Source: Bacteroidota bacterium (lineage in GTDB: Bacteria; Bacteroidota; Bacteroidia; Chitinophagales; Saprospiraceae). Taken from it: 33,105 bases of DNA. This document shows, in pieces, positions 1 to 6,463 of the stretch. A model generated the notes under the pieces. It worked only from the letters and a program-made list of their open reading frames with translations, was not told where the DNA came from and made no database searches. The translations under genes were made by a program, and so were the position numbers. Each line of letters opens with the position of its first letter. Position 1 is the stretch's first letter. Location: contig CAUJEY010000252.1 of NCBI GenBank assembly GCA_963169325.1, positions 1-33,105 on the forward strand, given 5' to 3'.

Positions 1-1
1 G

Positions 2-1705
2 TTTACCACGGAGTACCGCTATGGCGCCTGGAACAGTCCCGGCTCGCTCTACCGGCCCTTGTCGCTGCTTATTTTTTCCCTGCAATGGCAATTGTCGCCC
101 GACAACCCGGCCGTCGGGCACATTATGAATGCCGTGGTATACGGCCTCAGCGGTTGGGTGCTCTGGATTACCTGGCGGCGTATTCTGGCCGGCTATCCAC
201 CCATATTGCCCGCGTTGGCCGTTTTGTTTTTTATGGCGCATCCGGTGCATACGGAAGTAGTGGCTAACATTAAAAGCCTGGATGAGATACTGGCGCTGTT
301 GTTCAGTACCATTTCCTTGTACTGTATCTGGCGATACTTTGAACAAAACCGGACCCCCTGGCTGGTTTGGGGGGTGGTTTCGTACACCCTGGGGTTGTTT
401 TCAAAAGAAAGTTCAATCACCTTTCTGGCGGTGCTTCCGCTCTGCATCTGGTTTTTTACCGATAAAAAATTGGGGGAAATCCTGCGGGTATCCGCGTGGT
501 TTCTGTTGCCGGCAGTAATCTTTTTGTTTATCCGGCACCGGGTGCTCGGCGCTCAACCCTACCCGGAAGTATATTCGGAACTGGATAATTTTATTGTCGG
601 TGCGAAAAGCACTTCCACCCGCCTTGCTTCGGCGTTTATGATGTGCGGTCTTTACCTCAAAACGCTCGTTTTTCCGCATCCGCTCATCAGCGACCTGGGT
701 TATCCACAAATGAAAACGGTCTCTTTTGCCGATTGGCGCGCACTAGGGGGCTTTGTGCTCTATGCCGGCATGTTTATATGGGCGCTGCTGAACCTGGGCA
801 AAAAACATATCCTGGCATTTGCCATTCTGTTTTACCTCGTTTCTTTTTCCTTGTTCAGTAATGTGCTGATGCTCATCGGTACTTCCTATGGCGAGCGGGT
901 GTTGTACACGCCGTCTTTCGGTTTTGTGCTGGCCCTCGCCTGGCTAATTACCCGCTTATCCGGGACACGGCTGGAGGAAAATGTTCCGATGGCACAGCAG
1001 GTTACCAATCCCGGCGGTAAAGGCGCCCTGGTGTGGGGCATAGCGGGCATTATTTTATTGGCTTACTCCGTACAAACCGTGCTGCGCAACCCGGTATGGT
1101 ACACTAGTTATAATCTCTATAAAGCCGATATTCCGAATTCACCGAATTGTGCCAAGTTGAATTACCACCTCGGTATCGAAACGATAAAGGAAGGTATGGT
1201 GGAGGAAACCGGGCAGGTGACGGATACGGTGTGGGTAAACAAGGCCATTGATTTTTATTCTAAAGCCATCGAATTGTACCCGCAATACCACGATGCTTAT
1301 GGCAGTCGCGGCCTGGCTTATTTCCGCCTGCAAAAGTATGATCAGGCCTTCGAGGACTACCAAAAGGCGCTGAAACACCGCCCCAACGACGACAAGGTGT
1401 TATCCAACCTGGGCTTTATTTATTTCCTGCGCAACCAGTTGGATTCCGCCGAAACCGTGTACCGCAAGTCGGTGGCCATCAATCCGCGTTTTATCGACGC
1501 CCGACGAAACCTCGGCGCCGTACTGGCGATGAAAAAACAATTTCCGCAAGCCATCGAACAATGGCAACAAGGACTTATTTACGAACCGGAAAATGCTACC
1601 CTGCTCCAATATATCGGCTCCGCCTATAAAGATATGGGGCAACCGGAAAAAGCACAGCCCTGGCTGGAGCGGGCCGCGGCGGCTCAACAGAAGGGTAAGA
1701 AGTAG
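2..1705 (+). CDS. TMTC-like membrane protein with C-terminal TPRs (5' end outside window)
   Basis: The reading frame is open to the window edge, so the true start lies upstream. The first half is a multi-pass hydrophobic region with a YRPL motif near the beginning and an HPVHTEVVANIKS segment. Both resemble the conserved motifs of TMTC/GT-C type protein O-mannosyltransferase-like membrane proteins. The last 170 or so residues form at least four tetratricopeptide repeats, for example around AIDFYSKAIELYPQYHDAY and the units after it. By analogy with this family it may transfer sugars from a lipid carrier at the membrane, with the TPRs binding a partner, but catalytic activity is inferred. It converges on the alkyltransferase gene with only 7 bases between the two stop codons. 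These contain part of a TTTTTT/AAAAAA palindrome at 1709-1720. Confidence 0.8.
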   Translation, partial: FTTEYRYGAWNSPGSLYRPLSLLIFSLQWQLSPDNPAVGHIMNAVVYGLSGWVLWITWRRILAGYPPILPALAVLFFMAHPVHTEVVANIKSLDEILALLFSTISLYCIWRYFEQNRTPWLVWGVVSYTLGLFSKESSITFLAVLPLCIWFFTDKKLGEILRVSAWFLLPAVIFLFIRHRVLGAQPYPEVYSELDNFIVGAKSTSTRLASAFMMCGLYLKTLVFPHPLISDLGYPQMKTVSFADWRALGGFVLYAGMFIWALLNLGKKHILAFAILFYLVSFSLFSNVLMLIGTSYGERVLYTPSFGFVLALAWLITRLSGTRLEENVPMAQQVTNPGGKGALVWGIAGIILLAYSVQTVLRNPVWYTSYNLYKADIPNSPNCAKLNYHLGIETIKEGMVEETGQVTDTVWVNKAIDFYSKAIELYPQYHDAYGSRGLAYFRLQKYDQAFEDYQKALKHRPNDDKVLSNLGFIYFLRNQLDSAETVYRKSVAINPRFIDARRNLGAVLAMKKQFPQAIEQWQQGLIYEPENATLLQYIGSAYKDMGQPEKAQPWLERAAAAQQKGKK

Positions 1706-1712
1706 TGATTTT

Positions 1713-2207
1713 TTAAAAAAGCGAGCCCTGTTCTGCGTAGCGCACCGGATTTTCGTGGCGCAGCAGCGCAAGTTTCGTATCCAGTCCGTAAAAATAGCCG
1801 CGCAATTCGCCGGCTTTCCCGATCACGCGGTGACAAGGCACTACGATAGCCACGGGATTGCTGCGATTGGCCAGCCCAACGGCCCGAACGGCTTTCGGGT
1901 GTCCGATACGCGCGGCGATATCGGAATAAGCCGCCGTTTCTCCGTACGGGATATTTAATAAAGCCTTCCAAACCAACTGGTGAAATTCCGAAGCGCCGCT
2001 CCAGTCGAGTTTCACGTCGAATATTTGCCGGGCGCCGGCAAAATATTCTTCCAACTCACGCCGGCACACCGATACCGGATGGTCGTCGGGCAAATCGACG
2101 CTTGCTTCCCCGGGTTGATCGCAACGGTTTACCGTGCGCACGCCGAACGCGCTGCCGGTGATTTCAAACCAGCCAATCGGAGTGGAGCAGTAGGATTTGA
2201 CTAACAT
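1713..2207 (-). CDS. ogt: Methylated-DNA--protein-cysteine S-methyltransferase (O6-alkylguanine repair)
   Basis: This 164-residue suicide repair enzyme moves alkyl groups from O6-alkylguanine in DNA to its own cysteine. The acceptor motif PCHRVIG is present with Cys125 and His126. Upstream are the helix-turn-helix DNA-binding segment (IPYGETAAYSDIA) and the RAVGLANRSNP segment with the arginine finger. After the active site comes the usual G-x-L-x-GY-x-x-GLDTK segment. I chose the ATG at 2205-2207 (MLVKSYCSTPIGWF) because it matches where the family begins. A longer frame reaching 2255 would translate the tandem repeat array and add a KLKTQN tail-like peptide, which looks artefactual. The gene lies downstream of the ABC exporter on the same strand, separated by the heptamer array. 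A shared transcript is possible. Confidence 0.93.
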   Translation of the reverse strand: MLVKSYCSTPIGWFEITGSAFGVRTVNRCDQPGEASVDLPDDHPVSVCRRELEEYFAGARQIFDVKLDWSGASEFHQLVWKALLNIPYGETAAYSDIAARIGHPKAVRAVGLANRSNPVAIVVPCHRVIGKAGELRGYFYGLDTKLALLRHENPVRYAEQGSLF

Positions 2208-2211
2208 TATA

Positions 2212-2297
2212 AAGTTTTGAGTTTTGAGTTTCGGGTTTTGAGTTATGCCGAGCAAGATAACTCAAAACTCAAAACTCAAAACTCAAAACTCAAAACT
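2212..2297. repeat. Inverted heptamer array (ttttgag / ctcaaaa)
   Basis: The left arm at 2215-2242 has four ttttgag units, one of them degenerate (tttcggg). An 18-base spacer follows, then the right arm at 2261-2295 with five perfect ctcaaaa units. The two arms are reverse complements, so transcripts of either strand could fold into a stem of roughly 30 bp. The array starts one base after the stop codon of the ABC exporter (reading the minus strand) and ends a few bases before the alkyltransferase start. Confidence 0.95.
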
Positions 2298-2298
2298 A

Positions 2299-4119
2299 CT
2301 ATCTCACCACTTCGCCTGCCGATTGTTTTTCAAACAATTCCGCATAATAGCCGCCGGCGGCGATCAGTGATTCATGGGTGCCTGCTTCGGATATTCCATG
2401 ATCGTGCAGCACGATTATTTTATCAAACTGCAACATACCGTAGATCCGGTGGGTGATGATAATGGCCGTTTTATCGGCCAATGCCTGATCGAGATAACCC
2501 AGAATCTGGCTTTCCGTATTGGTATCCACCGCGGAAAGACAGTCGTCGAGCAGCACAATATCCGGTTTTTTGGCAAATGCGCGGGCAATACTGATCCGCT
2601 GTTTCTGGCCGCCCGAAAGGGTGACGCCGCGTTCGCCCACCAGGGTTTCATACCCTTTCGGCAGGCCCATGATGTCGTCGTGCACAGCCGCACTTTTAGC
2701 AAAAAATTCCGCTTCTTCCTGGCTGATCCCGTCTTTGCCAAAGGCGATATTGCCCCAAACGGTGTCGGAGAAAAGAAACATGTCCTGGGGTACGTAGCCG
2801 ATATGCCGGCGCAGTTGGTACAGGTCGTGTTCCCGCAAGTCGACGCCATCCAGCAGGATGCGGCCTTCGGTCACGTCGTACATGCGAACGAGCAGGTCGG
2901 CAATGGTTGTTTTGCCACTTCCTGTGCGGCCGATGATGGCTAATTTTTCCCCGGGCAACACCTCGAAAGAGACTTTTTCGAGGGCCTTGATGCCGGTATC
3001 AGGATACACGAAGGTGACATTATCAAAAACGATATGACCCTTTAGGCGCCCCTCTCCGATGGGTGCCGCCGGCGACACAATTTGGGGTTGTGTACTTAAA
3101 AATTCATTGATCCTTTTTTGCGAAGCGGCCGCCTGTTGGGTCAGCGAGGCGATCCAGCCGATGGCCGTTACGGGCCAGGTGAGCATATTGATGTAAATGA
3201 CAAATTCGGCGATATTACCGGCCGTGATATTGCCTTTCACCGCCTGTAACCCGCCCACATACACGGTAATAATGGTGCTGGCGCCCACCATGAGCAGCAT
3301 CAGGGGGTAAAAAAAGGCGTCTACCCGAATGAGACTCAGCGATTTTTGGCGAAACTCCTCGCTTTGTACGGCAAAATGCCGGCCCATGGCTTCTTCCTGT
3401 GCGTAACTTTTCACCACCCGAATGCCGCTGTACACTTCCTGGGCGGTGCTGGTGAGCACGGCAAGTTGCTGCTGAATTTTTTCGCTCCGGCGGTTTATCA
3501 TGGTGCTGACCCAGTAGATCGATATGCTCAGAAACGGCAGGGGCAGCAGCGACCAAAGTGTAAGCGTTACGTTGACCCGCAACATCGACGAGATGGTGAG
3601 CACGAACAAAAACGTGAGGTCCAGCCCGTACAGAATCGTCGGGCCAAGAAACATCCGCACTTTGGACACGTCCTCGGAAATACGCGACATGAGGTCGCCC
3701 GTGCTGTTGCGTTTGAAAAAGGCCAGGTCGAGTTTTTCGTAGTGCGCGAAAAGTTCTTTACGCATATCGTACTCGATCAGGCGGCTCATCACGATGATGG
3801 TCTGGCGCATGAAAAACATGAACAGCCCCATGGCCAGGGCCAGGGCGATGACGCCTGCGCCGAACCAGGCGATTTGTGTTCCGAGTTCGCGGTACGCTTC
3901 CGGGTGTGCGGCAATGCCACCTGTTTCCTGGTAATGTTTTACCTGTCGGATCACAGTGTCGAGCGCATCGCGGATCACTTTGGGCTGCCATACGCGAAAC
4001 CAGTTGGCCAGCCCGACAAACACGATACCCATTAAAAACCGCCAGCGGTATTTCCAGAAAAATTTATTCAGATAGGCGAGATGACGCATGTTTTCCTTGA
4101 TTGTTGCCTGCCAGGCCAT
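2299..4119 (-). CDS. ABC exporter half-transporter (fused permease and ATPase), MdlA/YheI-like
   Basis: This 606-residue type IV ABC exporter has an N-terminal six-helix transmembrane domain (about 20-330) and a C-terminal nucleotide-binding domain. Walker A is GRTGSGKTT (397-405), the signature is LSGGQ (501-505), Walker B is IVLLDD (521-526), and the switch histidine is in ITHRI. The residue that is normally the catalytic glutamate after Walker B is Asp526. This is the pattern of the degenerate half in heterodimeric exporters such as MdlA or BmrC/YheI, so a partner with a canonical site may be encoded elsewhere. None is in this window. The substrate is unknown; multidrug or lipid export is the family default. 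The gene is divergent from fbp and has a plausible promoter upstream. Confidence 0.93.
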   Translation of the reverse strand: MAWQATIKENMRHLAYLNKFFWKYRWRFLMGIVFVGLANWFRVWQPKVIRDALDTVIRQVKHYQETGGIAAHPEAYRELGTQIAWFGAGVIALALAMGLFMFFMRQTIIVMSRLIEYDMRKELFAHYEKLDLAFFKRNSTGDLMSRISEDVSKVRMFLGPTILYGLDLTFLFVLTISSMLRVNVTLTLWSLLPLPFLSISIYWVSTMINRRSEKIQQQLAVLTSTAQEVYSGIRVVKSYAQEEAMGRHFAVQSEEFRQKSLSLIRVDAFFYPLMLLMVGASTIITVYVGGLQAVKGNITAGNIAEFVIYINMLTWPVTAIGWIASLTQQAAASQKRINEFLSTQPQIVSPAAPIGEGRLKGHIVFDNVTFVYPDTGIKALEKVSFEVLPGEKLAIIGRTGSGKTTIADLLVRMYDVTEGRILLDGVDLREHDLYQLRRHIGYVPQDMFLFSDTVWGNIAFGKDGISQEEAEFFAKSAAVHDDIMGLPKGYETLVGERGVTLSGGQKQRISIARAFAKKPDIVLLDDCLSAVDTNTESQILGYLDQALADKTAIIITHRIYGMLQFDKIIVLHDHGISEAGTHESLIAAGGYYAELFEKQSAGEVVR

Positions 4120-4159
4120 GTCTAACCGACAAGCCCGGAGCGGGGAAAGAATCGGTTAA

Positions 4160-4215
4160 CAACACCGGTCGGAAAGTGTTGCAAAGTTAAGGAAAGTATT
4201 GGCGGTGGCGCGCAA
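4160..4215 (-). promoter_or_regulatory. Candidate promoter of the ABC exporter with an overlapping palindrome
   Basis: On the minus strand TAACTTTG (4182-4189) matches the Bacteroidota -7 box TANNTTTG. A TTG at 4213-4215 lies 23 nt upstream as a weak -33 element. Directly downstream of the -7 box is an inverted repeat, CAACAC (4160-4165) and GTGTTG (4176-4181), placed near the expected start of transcription. A second inverted repeat, TAACCGA (4123-4129) and TCGGTTA (4152-4158), lies in the predicted leader. Confidence 0.5.
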
Positions 4216-4277
4216 CTCCTTTTCGATACCGCCGAACGGCACGCTGATATGTGGCGTTCATTCTGTCGGGATTTATG

Positions 4278-4285
4278 TAATTTTG
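4278..4285 (+). promoter_or_regulatory. Candidate -7 box upstream of fbp
   Basis: TAATTTTG fits TANNTTTG exactly and lies 106 bases before the chosen fbp ATG. I see no convincing TTTG or TTG at the usual 17-23 nt spacing, so this is a partial match only. Confidence 0.35.
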
Positions 4286-4391
4286 TGCCGCGGCCAAAGC
4301 CGTATTTGCCAGAACCACTTTTGCCGCTTTTTCTCCGTTGCGAAAGCCGGGTGAAAAAGCGGATTTAACCTGTTACTCCACCACACACAAC

Positions 4392-5465
4392 ATGGCAACT
4401 TCTGCAAAAAAAACGCCTGAAAACGGCATCGCCGTTCCTTTTGCCCTGCCCGGCGGCAATCGTATCGTCACGCTTGACGAGTTTATCATCCGTTCGGAAA
4501 AGGATTTTGATTACGCCACCGGCGAACTGACCGGTTTGCTGCGCGATATCGGCGTGGCCGCCAAAATCATCAACCGCGAAGTAAACAAAGCCGGGTTGGT
4601 CAATATCATCGGCGTGGCCGACGGCTCGTCGGACAATGCTTCCGGCGACAAGCAGCAAAAACTGGACGTTTATGCCAACGAAAAACTCATCGAGTGCCTG
4701 AAAAACAGCGGCGAGTGTTGCGCCATAGCATCTGAAGAAAACGACGATATTATTCAGGTGCCGCCGGTCAATTCAAAAAAGAGCCATTATGTCGTCATGT
4801 TCGACCCCCTCGACGGTTCTTCCAACATCGACGTCAATATTTCCGTGGGCACTATTTTTGCCATATACCGCCGGAAAAGCGACCCGACCGGCCCGGCTAC
4901 CGTGGATGATTTTCTGCAAGCGGGTAGCAAGCAGGTGGCCGCCGGCTATGTGCTTTACGGTACTTCCACTATTCTGGTGTACACCACCGGCCGCGGGGTG
5001 AACGGCTTCACGCTCGATCCCAGCATCGGCGAATTTTGCCTCAGCCACCGCAACATGCGTATGCCGGAAGACGGCCAGTTTTACTCCGTCAACCAGGGCT
5101 ATTATTCCAAATTTGACCTGGAAATGCGCCGGTATATCGACAATTGCAGCGACGAGAACTATAGCCTGCGCTATATCGGTTCCATGGTGAGCGACATTCA
5201 CCGTATCCTGATTCAGGGCGGCATTTTCCTGTACCCCAGCACCCGAAAATACCCCAAAGGCAAACTGCGTTTGTTGTACGAATGTAACCCGCTGTCTATG
5301 ATTGTGGAACAAGCCGGCGGCAAATCCATGAACACACAACTCAAACGTATCCTCGACGTCGACCCGAAAGAATTGCACCAGCGCAGTACCATTGCCATCG
5401 GTTCGCCCAATATGGTGGATGAACTCAAGGCGTTTATCGAACGGTATTCGGCGTTGCCATTGTAG
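4392..5465 (+). CDS. fbp: Fructose-1,6-bisphosphatase, class I
   Basis: This 357-residue enzyme hydrolyses fructose 1,6-bisphosphate to fructose 6-phosphate in gluconeogenesis, in the cytoplasm with Mg2+. The signature metal and phosphate motif DPLDGSSNID lies at 138-147. The upstream acidic ASEEND segment (about 113-118) and the C-terminal YECNPLSMIVEQAGG segment are also class I hallmarks. The ATG at 4392 is preferred over a TTG at 4338 because the latter adds 18 residues unlike the family. The resulting length is close to the usual 330-350. The gene is divergent from the ABC exporter and followed by the long inverted decamer array, beginning 6 bases after its stop. Confidence 0.96.
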   Translation: MATSAKKTPENGIAVPFALPGGNRIVTLDEFIIRSEKDFDYATGELTGLLRDIGVAAKIINREVNKAGLVNIIGVADGSSDNASGDKQQKLDVYANEKLIECLKNSGECCAIASEENDDIIQVPPVNSKKSHYVVMFDPLDGSSNIDVNISVGTIFAIYRRKSDPTGPATVDDFLQAGSKQVAAGYVLYGTSTILVYTTGRGVNGFTLDPSIGEFCLSHRNMRMPEDGQFYSVNQGYYSKFDLEMRRYIDNCSDENYSLRYIGSMVSDIHRILIQGGIFLYPSTRKYPKGKLRLLYECNPLSMIVEQAGGKSMNTQLKRILDVDPKELHQRSTIAIGSPNMVDELKAFIERYSALPL

Positions 5466-5470
5466 AGAAT

Positions 5471-5642
5471 CGTCATTGGGCGTCATTGGGGGTCATTGAA
5501 CGTCATTAATCGTCATTGGGGGTCATTAATCGTCATTGGGGATCATTAATGACGATAATGCCCCCCAATGACGAACAATGACGAACAATGACGAACAATG
5601 ACGAACAATGACGAACAATGACGAACAATGACGAACAATGAC
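5471..5642. repeat. Inverted decamer array (cgtcattgNN / caatgacgaa)
   Basis: Eight decamers of the form cgtcattgNN run from 5471 to 5550. A short central part follows, then seven acgaacaatg decamers at 5571-5640. The right half is the same unit in reverse orientation. Each unit can pair over 8 bp with 2-nt internal mismatches, giving a very long imperfect hairpin. The array begins 6 bases after the fbp stop and ends about 20 bases before the next start codon. Confidence 0.97.
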
Positions 5643-5662
5643 CTAAATTTAACGAAACACCC

Positions 5663-6421
5663 ATGATTCGCGCAGAAAATATCATCAAAGATTTTGGCGA
5701 CCAGCAAGTGCTGAAAGGTATCTCCTTTACCTATGAAGCGGGCAAAACAAACCTGATCATCGGTCGAAGCGGCTCCGGCAAAACGGTGCTGATGAAAATT
5801 CTGGTCGGCCTTTTTCAACCGACCACGGGCAAAGTATGGTATGACGACGTGGATTTCACTGCGCTGAATAAACAGGAACTGCGCCCGATCCGCATGCAGG
5901 TCGGTATGTTGTTTCAAGGCTCCGCGTTGTTCGACTCGCTTACCGTGGAACAAAATATCCGCTTCCCGCTGGATATGTTTACACATCAAACGCCCAAAGA
6001 AAAACTGGACCGGGTCAATTATTGTCTCGAACGGGTAAACCTGGCGGGAAACAACAAAAAATTCCCCTCCGAACTGTCCGGGGGTATGCAAAAGCGCGTG
6101 GGTATTGCCCGCGCCATCGTGCTCAACCCCAAATACCTGTTTTGCGACGAACCCAACTCGGGCCTCGACCCCAAAACAGCCCTGGTGATCGACGAACTGA
6201 TCCGCAGCATCACCATCGAAAACAACATCACGACCATCATCAACACGCACGATATGAACTCGGTGATGGAAATTGGCGACAATATTTGTTTCCTGTACGA
6301 TGGCCGGCTCGAATGGAGCGGCACCAATGACGATGTTTTGCAAAGCGACAATGAAAACCTGCAATCCTTCATATTTGCGTCGCCGTTTTTGCAACGACTG
6401 CGGGAAAAAGCGTTGCGGTAG
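5663..6421 (+). CDS. MlaF-like ABC transporter ATPase
   Basis: This 252-residue ATPase subunit lacks transmembrane segments. Walker A is GRSGSGKT (34-41), the Q-loop region is MLFQGSALFDSL, the signature is LSGGM (138-142), and Walker B with its glutamate is YLFCDEP (158-164), followed by NSGLDP. The FQGSALFDSLTV segment and the overall length are typical of the MlaF/Ttg2A branch that drives retrograde phospholipid transport between the membranes. The usual partners, an MlaE permease and an MlaD MCE-domain protein, are not next to it. fbp is upstream and the FG-GAP lipoprotein is 42 bases downstream. The substrate assignment is therefore by family only. Confidence 0.85.
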   Translation: MIRAENIIKDFGDQQVLKGISFTYEAGKTNLIIGRSGSGKTVLMKILVGLFQPTTGKVWYDDVDFTALNKQELRPIRMQVGMLFQGSALFDSLTVEQNIRFPLDMFTHQTPKEKLDRVNYCLERVNLAGNNKKFPSELSGGMQKRVGIARAIVLNPKYLFCDEPNSGLDPKTALVIDELIRSITIENNITTIINTHDMNSVMEIGDNICFLYDGRLEWSGTNDDVLQSDNENLQSFIFASPFLQRLREKALR

Positions 6422-6463
6422 GCGTTTTATCTTTTCACAAAAGAATACTCGCTCATACCTGTT

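Noticed and set aside
1709-1720. Intrinsic terminator between the convergent TPR and alkyltransferase genes
   Set aside because: The TTTTTTAAAAAA palindrome has no GC-rich stem, so I do not call a terminator.
2208-2255. N-terminal extension of the alkyltransferase
   Set aside because: It translates part of the tandem array and is not expected in the family; the ATG at 2205-2207 fits the usual N-terminus.
5471-5642. Possible CRISPR array
   Set aside because: Units are 10 bp and directly adjacent with no spacers, the orientation inverts in the middle, and no cas gene is nearby.
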